NCBI GenBank assembly: GCA_965206775.1
Contig: CBDBKU010000003.1
Coordinates: 930,001 to 994,000 of the forward strand
Reading direction: 5' to 3'
Length of the DNA stretch: 64,000 nt
Origin: VXMF01 sp965206775
GTDB lineage: Bacteria; Acidobacteriota; Terriglobia; Bryobacterales; UBA6623
Shown: positions 53,473 through 61,993 of the stretch, one piece after another
How positions within the stretch are numbered: the first letter of the stretch is position 1
Layout: each line of letters opens with the position of its first letter
Notes under the pieces: generated by a model
What the model was told of the DNA's origin: nothing
The model's input: the letters and a program-made list of their open reading frames with translations, nothing else
Database searches by the model: none
Program-made: the position numbers and the translations under genes

Positions 53473-54293
53473 ATGCCGAGACTTTTGCTGCTCCTGGCGC
53501 TGAGCTTTCTGACGCAAGCCGGCTCTTCGAGGGCACAACCGCAGGGCCTGCTCATTCCGCACCCCGAGGATGCGGCCAAGCAAGTGGAGTACTTCATGGG
53601 AATGCCCCCTGGGAAGGGTCCGTGGCCAACCCTGATCTTCCTACATGGGCATCAAGAGGATCCTCGTACAGGCGGACGGGTCTTCTTCAATGGGGCGTCC
53701 TGGATCAGATCGCCAAGCGTGGATATCTCGCTGTGGCGGTCTCGCAACCGGGCTACGGAAGATCGACTGGACAGGCGGATTTCTGCGGGCCCTATACGCA
53801 GGGGGCGGTCATGGCGGTAATCGCCAAGCTCCGTGCGGAACGATACGTTTCTCCCAACAAGCTTGTGATTGTCGGCACAAGCCGGGGAGCATTGGTCGCA
53901 GGGCTGATTGCGGCGAAAAACAGCTCAGTCTCAGGCGTCGTCCTAATTTCCGGTTTGTTCGATCTGTTTGGTCTCCGAGCAGCCTCGAGTGATAGCGAGA
54001 CGAAACGGGCCATCTTGAATGCCTTGGTTGCCGAAACTGGAGGAGGTGATGACGCCCTCCGAGAGCGCTCTGTGATGTCATTCGCGAGGGACATCAAGGC
54101 AGCAACACTGATCTTGAACGGCGGAACGGACGATCGCACAGATCCGGACCAGGCCCGACGGCTCGCTGAGGAGATCAACAGGCATGGCGGCGACGCGCGC
54201 ACGATCATCTATCCGGATCTTGGGCACCGGATTCCCATGGAGATTCGCAGTCGAGACGTTGATCCCTTCATTGAGGCAGTTCTCGGGAAGTAA
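53473..54293 (+). pseudogene. Secreted alpha/beta hydrolase with single-base frameshift
   Basis: The first frame gives a signal peptide (PRLLLLLALSFLTQAGSSRA) and TLIFLHGHQEDPRTGGRVFFNG; after a one-base shift at a G-run near 53690 the second frame continues GVLDQIAKRGYLAVAVSQPGYGRSTG, then VIVGTSRGALVAG with the GxSxG nucleophile, NGGTDDRTDPDQARRL (Asp) and PDLGHRIP (His). The full catalytic triad is therefore encoded, split over two frames. If GGGG were GGGGG, the gene would be an intact 270-residue prolyl-oligopeptidase-like or dienelactone-hydrolase-like enzyme. Assembly error is a real possibility. Confidence 0.85.
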
Positions 54294-54362
54294 ATCGGTG
54301 CTGTCCTGGGGATGTGGGACGGCCACTTGCGACCGAATTCTTCGGTCGGCCATTTCCCGGGC

Positions 54363-56555
54363 CTACCGCGATCGAGATTCGCGTAGCCGATCCCTCATGG
54401 CTCGTGCTCGCTCAAACCGCGGTTCCGCCTCTAGCGCGGCATCGAGTTGAGCCAAGGCGGCATCGCGATCTCCACGGGATGCAAGGATCACAGCCAAGTT
54501 GTAGCGCGCAGCGGCGTAGTTCGCCTTGCTGCGGATCGCCGCGCGCCATTGGTTCACTGCGCCGTCTACGTTTCCACGGCTTGCCAGAATTGCGCCGAAG
54601 TTGAATCGGGCTGCTGCCAGGTCGGGCTGGAGGCGGATTGCCTCGCGAATGGATACTTCAGCGTCCTCCGTGCGTCCGAGCTCGGCGAGCGCGCCCCCGA
54701 GGTTGTTGTGGAGTTCGGGGAGGTCTGGGTCCAGCCTGATGGCAGCCCGGGCCGACTCTGCGGCTTCCGCGAACATCCCTTGCCGAGCAAAGTCCAGTCC
54801 CATCTCCTTGGGGTTTCTCGGGTCGTCCGGTTCAAGCCGATTGGCCCGCCCCAGGACCTCTTGGGCTCGCCTGTGCTTGCCTACACGCGAAAGCACCGAG
54901 CCCAGGCGGATTCTGGCGAGCCCGAAGGACGGGTCGCGATCGAGTGCTTGCTCATGCCAAAGCGCTGATTCATCGAGTCGACCCGACTCCTCCAGTGCCA
55001 CCGCCAAGTCGAAATAGAAGCCCGCCGCGGAGGGCGTGTGACGGGCAATTGCGGACTCAAGGCGGGCGATGCCGTGCTCGAGATTCGACTCCTGGGCGAC
55101 CTGCGCAATGGCCAGGTAGAGCTCGTCCAAAGGGTCCGGGGGCGACTCGGGATAGTAGAGCGTGACCTCACCTCGGTATGCGGTTTCCGCGAGAGTGCTC
55201 CGTTCTCGTTTCGGATCCAGCAGGCCGGAAGGCGGCACTGCTTGGATTAGGTGATCCGTCATGATGGCATGCACAACGTCGTCCGTTCGGCGTGTCGGCA
55301 TGTGGCACGTCGCGCACCGTGAAGCGTCTGGGTGCTGTCCCTCGGCCGCAAGTGCCACCAGGCGCGTTTCATGACATCGCAAGCACGCCTCGTCGTACAT
55401 TCGGGAAGCTTCCTCGCCACGCTGGTTCCGATGCGGATCGTGACATGTCGTACATGTCATCGCTTCGCCGCTCTCGACAAAGCATCTGGACTGCCTGAGC
55501 CGGTAAGCGGAGTGATTGATCTCGAACTTGCGGTTCCAGCCCGTGTTCGGAGCATGGTCGAAGTGCAGCGCGTAGTCGGCTAGGGGCTGGCCTGGGCGGA
55601 AGGAGAAATATCCCCTCCCGTACTTGCGGATGACGTTGGGGAGAGGGCGGCTCGTTGATTGCAGGTGGCACTGGAGACACACTTCCATCCGGCGATCGGC
55701 CGGCAATCTAGCTGGATTCACAATGGACGCTTCCAGTGCCCCGGGCTGTGCCGCCTTACTTACGGCAGCCTCGACGTGAGCCGATCCGGGTCCGTGGCAT
55801 CGCTGGCAATCGATGCCCTCGGGAATTGATCCTCGGTAGACCTGGCGCTTCCCGAGCCGGTCCGCGCCAGCCTCCACGGCGGGATAGCTGTTGTGGCAAA
55901 ACATGCAATCGAACGAGACCACTCGCTGGAAGCCGTCGTGGTTCGGCCGGTCGTATCCCGGACTCATGCCCCAGCGTCCGCCGTCCTCCGCATACCAGCC
56001 GAGAGGGAGCTGGGTCAGCTTCCCGAGCGGGGACAGATGGAGATAGCTGCGGGCGTGATTGCCGGAGCCCATTACGAAATGGATCTCTTTCTCGAGGACA
56101 TTCGTTTCGCTCCCAAGAGAGTCCTTCTGATAGCGGCGCTGAAAGTACCGGCCTTCGCGCCGTGTCATCTCGTAGTAGCGGTCCGATGCTTCGTGGTGGA
56201 ACGGCTCGCCAACGTCGTAGTCTTCTACCGTGTTGTCTGCCACCGGGCGGTAGAACGAACGGGCCATCCCGGTTTCGCGATAGGTCTGCCAGATCTCGTT
56301 GTGGCAGCCTGTGCAGACGGCAGGATCGACGTATTGTGCCGCGGCGGCGGGCTGTGCTCGGGCTACCTCCGTTTGCGCATTGCGAGAGCCTTCGTTCCTG
56401 TTCCAGAGCCACAGGACAGACCCGAGGAGAACCGCGATGGCGAACCCGGCCATCACGGCCGAGGCTGTCTTGTGACGTGACGGCCGAGGGGGGGGGCGAT
56501 TGCTTGGCGCGGAACGCTGCTTCCGTCTTGTCCGCTGTTTCGGTGTGCGTCCCAT
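54363..56555 (-). CDS. Membrane-anchored heptaheme cytochrome c with TPR repeats
   Basis: 730 residues. A basic N-terminus and one hydrophobic segment (VMAGFAIAVLLGSVLWLW, about 34-51) anchor it, with the rest outside the cytoplasm. Seven CxxCH heme sites are visible in order: CTGCH, CMFCH, CQRCH, CLQCH, CTTCH, CLRCH and CATCH. From about residue 465 to the end, TPR-like repeats follow (for example AAIRLDPDLPELHNNLGGALAELGRTEDAEVSIREAI). Such cytochrome-TPR proteins occur in Acidobacteria and are thought to serve extracytoplasmic electron transfer within complexes. It follows the receptor gene on the same strand after about 260 bases. Confidence 0.9.
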   Translation of the reverse strand: MGRTPKQRTRRKQRSAPSNRPPPRPSRHKTASAVMAGFAIAVLLGSVLWLWNRNEGSRNAQTEVARAQPAAAAQYVDPAVCTGCHNEIWQTYRETGMARSFYRPVADNTVEDYDVGEPFHHEASDRYYEMTRREGRYFQRRYQKDSLGSETNVLEKEIHFVMGSGNHARSYLHLSPLGKLTQLPLGWYAEDGGRWGMSPGYDRPNHDGFQRVVSFDCMFCHNSYPAVEAGADRLGKRQVYRGSIPEGIDCQRCHGPGSAHVEAAVSKAAQPGALEASIVNPARLPADRRMEVCLQCHLQSTSRPLPNVIRKYGRGYFSFRPGQPLADYALHFDHAPNTGWNRKFEINHSAYRLRQSRCFVESGEAMTCTTCHDPHRNQRGEEASRMYDEACLRCHETRLVALAAEGQHPDASRCATCHMPTRRTDDVVHAIMTDHLIQAVPPSGLLDPKRERSTLAETAYRGEVTLYYPESPPDPLDELYLAIAQVAQESNLEHGIARLESAIARHTPSAAGFYFDLAVALEESGRLDESALWHEQALDRDPSFGLARIRLGSVLSRVGKHRRAQEVLGRANRLEPDDPRNPKEMGLDFARQGMFAEAAESARAAIRLDPDLPELHNNLGGALAELGRTEDAEVSIREAIRLQPDLAAARFNFGAILASRGNVDGAVNQWRAAIRSKANYAAARYNLAVILASRGDRDAALAQLDAALEAEPRFERARAMRDRLRESRSR

Positions 56556-56817
56556 ACGTGTTGAGAATGCGTGCCCGGCCGGTGGACTCTAGCCTACTTC
56601 GTTTCCCACGTGAAGCCCGCTCTTCACCATGCTTCCCGCAATTTGCGAATCCACGGCCGTCATGCGTTCCCGGTCAAGACCATCTGTTGGTCTGTCGTGC
56701 GGCCGGCCTCGTTCTCCAAGACGGCTAGCGCTGTCCGGTTCTGTCAACAGACGGTTCGCGTACTCCACGAAGGTGCGAGCGGGAGGAACCCCAAATTGAC
56801 CGCGCCCCATGGGTCCC

Positions 56818-59325
56818 TCAGTCTCGTGCTTTCCCAAGCCAGCGCACTCGCACGACGAGCTTTATGGGCGACCGGCCGAATAGATTGAGAAATTGAGGCG
56901 AGTCAATGTTGCTGTTGACGAAGCTGTAGTTGGGCCGGTTTGTCACATTGTCGATGCCGGGGCGCAATGACCACACGTGTCCGAGGAAGGACAGCTTTCT
57001 TTGGATATGAATGTTGAGGCTGAAATGCCTTGGCAGTCTCCAGCCATTGACCTGACCGACTTGCTTGCCATTGTCGTCATGCACGCTGAAGGGAAAGCCA
57101 TCTCGCAATTCAGCGAAGTAAGCGATGGAAGTCCTTTTCCCAATCTGGAACGACGCCCAGGAAACCAGGCGGTGGGGAATGTCCCACGAGAGGCGGCCCG
57201 ACGTTTCGGAGAAGAGGATGGGATCGTTCGTGTCGACCTCCAAGGCGGCATTCGACCAAGAACGCGAATAGGTGTAGCTCACGAACCAGCGGTGGGATCC
57301 TGGCAGCGGTCTGCTCAAGGAGAACTCGGCCGAGTCGTAGTTGTCACGCTTGAAGTTCCGCAGTTGATAGTGAACGGCCCGACTCCCGGGGGGCAGGGAA
57401 CTGTCTTGCACCGCACCGGTCCAGATCGGGACCTGGGCGTAGCCGTTCCGCAGCCGTTTGCGCAAGTAATTGACAGTGATGTCCGTCTCTCCCGAAATCC
57501 TCTGGTGCCAGCTAGCGCTCAGATTCCGGGTGCTCGGAATGGTCAGCGAAGTCTTGTCCAGTCTGAAGAATCGAATCTCGGGACGCGCCAGCGGAGTCTC
57601 GCCGTCCGGTGCGAAGTTCGTGTAGATCGAGTGCTGGTCCCGATGTCGGGTGAAGATCCGCAAGTAGGTGGCGGCCGGGATCCAGCCCAGACCGGCCGAG
57701 AGCTTGGCGCCCTCGAGCCCTGGGGGCATGAAGGCCAGGCTGAACCGGGGTGTCACGACTCCCCGGGACACGATCTTGTCGCGATCCAAGCGCAGGCCCA
57801 TCTCAGCCACCAGCCGTGATCGGATGGCCCAACGGTCCTGCAGGTAGGCCCCGGCTTCGAGGTTGGATTCCTCGAATTCACCGCTTCCCGCAAACGAGAG
57901 CTCGCTCGATTGCGTTCCGTCCACGCGGAAGTATTCGATCGGGCTGCGACGAACGTCCTGCCAGTACCGGGCGTGGCTGAGGTTCACGCCGGCTTTCAAT
58001 TGGTGTTCGCCCAGCCAGTCCACTGGAGTGAAGAGATTGGCTCGCAACTCGTCTCGACTGCTGATGCGGAGGGTATCGATGGGGTAGTTTCCCGCTCGCC
58101 CGAATGCGGTGATCTTGAAGGGAGCGCTGCCTTGGGGCACCCCCCGATAGTGCGAGCGATAAGCGGCGTATCCGAAGTCAAGGACGCTTTCGGGAGACAG
58201 CACGACCTGGTCCCTCAGGTTGAAGAAGTACCTTCGAGCGCGCCTGTCTAAAGTGGTCTCCATCGGATCCAGCGGGGAAAGACCGGACTGCGGGGCATTC
58301 AGGTAGTCCACGACGAAACCGGAACTGAGCGTCTGGCGTGGGGTCAGCCTAGCCTGTAGGCGAAGACTGTTGTTTATGGACCACGACATGTTGCGGTCTT
58401 GCCCGGCGGGCAATTCGGGGATGAAGTTTTCCTCGTAGAGCAGGTCCAAGCCATTGAAGAACCAAGCCCGGTTCTTGAGGATGGGGCCGGAGAAATTGTG
58501 GCGAGGCCTCCAATCCCTGAACCGGAGTCCCCGATTGAATTCGACTCCGGGGACGAAATTCGTGAACCTCTGCTTGAATTGATCCTCTCCCATCCGGGTA
58601 TCGAGGACCATGGCGCCACCGGTTCCTTTCCCTAGCTCGGCGGAGTATCTCCCTGAGGCAAGGCCCAGGGACTTGACCGACTCGGCCCCAAGGGTCATTT
58701 CGAGTCTTCCCGAAGACGGATCCGACAGGCTAAACCCGTCCAAGGTCCAATTTGTCTCTTGCGCGGAGCTTCCGTGGAAGTGCAGATCCCCCATGGGGCT
58801 TCTGAGAACTCCTGGAAGGACGGCCGCTACGCCCTGGATGCGCTGCTTGGTCGAGCGCGTCGTGGGAATGGAGTCGATTTCTTGCTCCCCGAGTGTCTGG
58901 GACATGGCGAGCTCTTCGGTCGCGAGCAGTTGGTCGGCGTGGACATCGAGCGTGGTTCCAGCGTCCTCTGAACGGATCAGTTCAATGTTGACGATGTTGA
59001 CACCGTTGATCAGGTCAACCGGCTTGCCCTCGATTGGGAAATAGTCGGCGTGGGCCACCCTGAGGAGATAGCTGCCGGGCTGGCCCAGATTGAACCCGAA
59101 TGCGCCCTGCTCATCGGCGTGGGTCGCTGTCTTCGCGCCGGGGCTCTCTCGGTTCTCGATAACTACTCTAGCTTCTGCTACGGGGTTGTCGTTCCGATCC
59201 GTTACAGTGCCGGTTACCACCACCTGGCCCATCAAGGAGATTACCGGGCAGGCAAGCATCGCCAGTGTTCCGGCTAATAGTCGCAACTGTCTGCAGACCG
59301 CGTTGAGAAGCTTTGAGCCCTCCAT
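56818..59325 (-). CDS. Oar-like outer-membrane receptor with carboxypeptidase-regulatory domain
   Basis: 835 residues. Signal peptide in the first 33 residues (LLAGTLAMLACPVISLMGQ). Residues 35-115 are a carboxypeptidase-regulatory-like domain (VVVTGTVTDRNDNPVAEARVVIEN ... GSYLLRVAHADYFP). A plug-like region follows (IDSIPTTRSTKQRIQGVAAVLPGV, ETNWTLDGFSL), then a beta-barrel of alternating aromatic strands to the C-terminus. This is the acidobacterial TonB-dependent-receptor/Oar plan, on the short side (usually about 1000). Such proteins import or bind glycans or peptides. No partner SusD gene is present. Confidence 0.88.
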   Translation of the reverse strand: MEGSKLLNAVCRQLRLLAGTLAMLACPVISLMGQVVVTGTVTDRNDNPVAEARVVIENRESPGAKTATHADEQGAFGFNLGQPGSYLLRVAHADYFPIEGKPVDLINGVNIVNIELIRSEDAGTTLDVHADQLLATEELAMSQTLGEQEIDSIPTTRSTKQRIQGVAAVLPGVLRSPMGDLHFHGSSAQETNWTLDGFSLSDPSSGRLEMTLGAESVKSLGLASGRYSAELGKGTGGAMVLDTRMGEDQFKQRFTNFVPGVEFNRGLRFRDWRPRHNFSGPILKNRAWFFNGLDLLYEENFIPELPAGQDRNMSWSINNSLRLQARLTPRQTLSSGFVVDYLNAPQSGLSPLDPMETTLDRRARRYFFNLRDQVVLSPESVLDFGYAAYRSHYRGVPQGSAPFKITAFGRAGNYPIDTLRISSRDELRANLFTPVDWLGEHQLKAGVNLSHARYWQDVRRSPIEYFRVDGTQSSELSFAGSGEFEESNLEAGAYLQDRWAIRSRLVAEMGLRLDRDKIVSRGVVTPRFSLAFMPPGLEGAKLSAGLGWIPAATYLRIFTRHRDQHSIYTNFAPDGETPLARPEIRFFRLDKTSLTIPSTRNLSASWHQRISGETDITVNYLRKRLRNGYAQVPIWTGAVQDSSLPPGSRAVHYQLRNFKRDNYDSAEFSLSRPLPGSHRWFVSYTYSRSWSNAALEVDTNDPILFSETSGRLSWDIPHRLVSWASFQIGKRTSIAYFAELRDGFPFSVHDDNGKQVGQVNGWRLPRHFSLNIHIQRKLSFLGHVWSLRPGIDNVTNRPNYSFVNSNIDSPQFLNLFGRSPIKLVVRVRWLGKARD

Positions 59326-59933
59326 TGAAATCCCTTCGGCTCAACCGTGGATAGACACCCGCAAGCTGGCCCCGGCCCTCAAGGGCGTCGTCAATTGACC
59401 CGAGAATGTCGCCAACGGACCAATCAGTGCCACCTCATTCCACCTGAAATCTTCGGCTACGCAGCCTAGCTGGACTATCGATTCACGCTGAGCCTCCGCA
59501 CTGTCGAGGACCTTCTTGCCAAGCGTGGCACAACCGTATCCTACGCGGCTACTCGAAGGGACTGCTGGAAGTTCAAGCCGGCGACCACCGGTGTTTTGCC
59601 CCGCGCGCGGGTCGACTCGGCGGTATCCGGCATGCGGACGAGCCGCTTGCCTTGATCTATGGCGAACGCCCTTGGCTTGGAAGCACGGTTGAGTCGGAAA
59701 GCGATGTCCTGGACATTTTGAGCGCTCGCAGCCAGAAACGCCCATTCGGACGGTGCTGTTCCACATGATTCTTGAAGACCACGAGGAAGCGGCATCCGAA
59801 CTTCTTGGAACCGAGCTCCGAATCTGCGCGACGGCCCGCGGCGTCATGCTCGGGCGGCCGAGTCCGCCGCCAATTTCGAGGGAGCGGGATGTCGCTAGTA
59901 ACCGCACTTCCAGTTGAGCCAATTGCTGCCGGT
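59326..59933. other. Possible decayed coding region, unidentified
   Basis: Minus-strand frames contain protein-like pieces (KKFGCRFLVVFKNHVEQHR, AFLAASAQNVQDIAFRLNRASKPRAFAIDQGKRLV, and FRWNEVALIGPLATFSGQLTTPL), spread over three frames. They look like one decayed gene, but I do not recognise the family. Confidence 0.35.
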
Positions 59934-60062
59934 CGAGTGCGCATAAGTACTCAGCTGGTTGCTAGAGCCATGCCACACATGAGAAAGTTGGCCGAGCGCA
60001 CGAGAGAAACGATCAAGTTTGGGATTCTATCGACATCGCAAGTGCTCGTTGTCGCTGCATAG
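59934..60062 (+). pseudogene. IclR-type regulator fragment
   Basis: RVRISTQLVARAMPHMRKLAERTRETIKFGILSTSQVLVVAA resembles the start of the IclR effector domain (ARPHMRRLAEETGET pattern). Helix-turn-helix and the rest of the effector domain are missing; the frame ends at 60062. Confidence 0.5.
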
Positions 60063-60502
60063 GAATCACCGCTTTAACTCCATACCAGAGAAGACATCGG
60101 CCGCCGATGGCCCCTACACTCATGCAGCATGGGCAGGGCGGTCCTCGCGGCGCTGCCGGACCCGGAGGTCCACAACATCGACTTGGAGCGGGGTCTGGGT
60201 CGCTGCACCGTACGAACGATTACGATGGAACCGGCATTGCGGCAGATGTCGGCACAGATTCGCAAGAGGGTTCATTCAGCGACTGGGAAGCCAACGAGCC
60301 GGGGTTCGCCGTGCCGCAGCCAGCGTTACGGACACCCTGCGACGTGCGCTTGGGGGCCCTCAGTATTTCGGAGCCCAGCGTGCGGATAGCCGAGCAAAGT
60401 ATTGCGGAGCATGGGGTCCAAGTCCTCGAGACCGCCCATGCCATCTCCGAGTCACCACGACCGATGTGAGGCCTCCGTAGCGACCCGGTTGGTGAGAGAG
60501 CT
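60063..60502. other. Intergenic, nothing recognised
   Basis: About 440 bases with overlapping frames on both strands but no family features. Confidence 0.4.
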
Positions 60503-60631
60503 ATGACAAATCACGACATCGCCGGAATTGTCCCTCCGATGACTACGCCTTTCGATGCGGAAGGGAACGTCGACGAAGGGCTGCACCGGGCCGAGGTGCG
60601 TCACATGCTCGCAGCCAAGGTGCACGGCCTT
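60503..60631 (+). pseudogene. N-terminal fragment of a DapA/DHDPS-family aldolase
   Basis: TNHDIAGIVPPMTTPFDAEGNVD then EVRHMLAAKVHGL is the classic N-terminus of dihydrodipicolinate synthase/N-acetylneuraminate lyase-like enzymes, preceded by GAGAG. Similarity ends at about 60631, exactly where insertion-sequence-like DNA starts. The catalytic Tyr and Lys regions are absent. Confidence 0.7.
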
Positions 60632-60639
60632 GGCCGAGG

Positions 60640-60852
60640 TCGAGCAGGTGGTGCGGGAGGCCTCCCGGTCCGGCTTGCCGCGCGGCGGGTGGAAGCGGCT
60701 GCACTCGTCGACCCATGGTGTTCGGGGTGGGCGCAGTGGCAGTAGGGCTTGCCGCACTTGCGACAGGATCGCACGCGGGAGCCGGGGCGCAAGTTGCCGA
60801 GGGTGGCGATTCGCTGCAGGAGCTCCTCGCGGCGGGCGGCGAGGGCCTCCAA
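60640..60852 (-). pseudogene. DUF6788-like insertion-sequence gene fragment
   Basis: Minus strand: LAARREELLQRIATLGNLRPGSRVRSCRKCGKPYCHCAHPEH resembles the DUF6788 small protein with its CxxCxxxxCHC cluster, common in insertion sequences. The frame then shifts and similarity fades. Confidence 0.5.
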
Positions 60853-60994
60853 ATCTGAAAAAACGATACACTTCCAGAACCGGATTCCGCGATCCTCTTG
60901 AGTTCCAAAGCAGTATCCGTACCGAACGCAAACAATTAGCCCGCTTCTATGTCGATATCAGAACCGAGTCGTACACCCGACTTTAAGGTGTACG

Positions 60995-61524
60995 TCAGTC
61001 TTCTGAGATCGCCTCAGTGCAGGCCGGCCGATAGGCCCAATAGTCCTCGAATCGACCGCTGCTGATACAGCGCCGCAAGGCCAGGATGGCGCTGGCACCA
61101 TCGACAGTCCAGTGCATCTCGGATCCTTTGAATCTTGTGCCGACAATGGTTTTGCAGCCGCTTTCGACCACGCCAGACCCCACGCACAGACCCTCGGCAC
61201 GGAAGTCGGCATAGCGCATCCGTTCGCGATTGTGTTGCACGTACTGGGCGCACTTGCGAGCCTTCTCGCAGCCACTGGCGGCGTGCAGGGCCGCCAGCAC
61301 AGCTTCCAGCCGACCGGCCTCCAGTTCGTCGCAGCGGGCCTCGGCCCAGGCCTCGATGCGGGCCGGCTCGCCCCACTGCAGATCCCTGGCGACGTCCCAG
61401 AGGTGAGATGCGCTCCAGCGCATAACAGGTGCTGCTTGGTGTGGTAGATGTCGACGATCTGCATCGCGCCCGGGAACTGCTCCTGGCATAATCCCCAAAT
61501 CCAGAGGGCTCCGTCGCTGAGCAC
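60995..61524 (-). pseudogene. ISKra4-like transposase, frameshifted C-terminal part
   Basis: Starting at 61524, SDGALWIWGLCQEQFPGAMQIVDIYHTKQHL is in one frame; from about 61440 another frame continues SHLWDVARDLQWGEPARIEAWAEARC, NRERMRYADFRAEGLCVGSGVVESGCKTIVGTRFKGSEMHWTVDGASAILALRRCISSGRFEDYW. These are hallmarks of ISKra4-type transposases. At least one frameshift and loss of the N-terminal half make it inactive. Confidence 0.78.
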
Positions 61525-61699
61525 GACGCGCCGAGTGGCTTGGAGGAACCCGCGCCGCCCTGCCTCGCGCCGCGCGCGTTGAGCGAATGCGGACGGGTGC
61601 GGGTTGGTGTCGAGGCTGGCGGCGCTCTCGACCGCGCCGGAGTAGCTGATCGAGCCGGGGTCGCGCTGGAGGCGGACGTGCTCTGTTTACGTCGGTCGC

Positions 61700-61739
61700 G
61701 CTTGCGATCTGCGGCACGGAATCAAGAAGTCCAAGGCGG
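61700..61739 (+). repeat. Third, short copy of the island direct repeat
   Basis: GCGATCTGCGGCACGGAATC AAGAAGTCC matches GCGATCTGCCGCGCGGAATC AAGAAGTCC in the copy at 43560-43826 with only a few differences. Confidence 0.7.
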
Positions 61740-61935
61740 CCTAAACGTAAGCATTCAGGTCTCGGGGCGCTACAGTTCGGCTCTGTCGCAGAACTAGGAG
61801 AGTAGCGCAGGGACAGGCGAACTGGATTTCTGGGGCAACCTCAACGCTGAGGCAAGGAGTTCCGGGGCGGCCGAAGGAGCAACCGGTCGGCGGCGGGCAG
61901 GGCTCGATGGGCAAGCAAGGAAAGCTCGGCTGAGC

Positions 61936-61978
61936 ACTTGACTTTGCCTGGGCCACCTTGCCATCGTAGGATCGGGCG
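61936..61978 (+). promoter_or_regulatory. Upstream motif shared with the DruA-IS4 fusion element
   Basis: CACTTGACTTTGCCTGGGCC then ACCTTGCCATCGTAGGATC. It parallels the sequence before the fusion gene (24784-24827, minus strand). It ends 16 bases before the IS66 transposase start and may be part of the element's end or promoter. Confidence 0.5.
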
Positions 61979-61993
61979 GTCAGCCCGGTCGTT

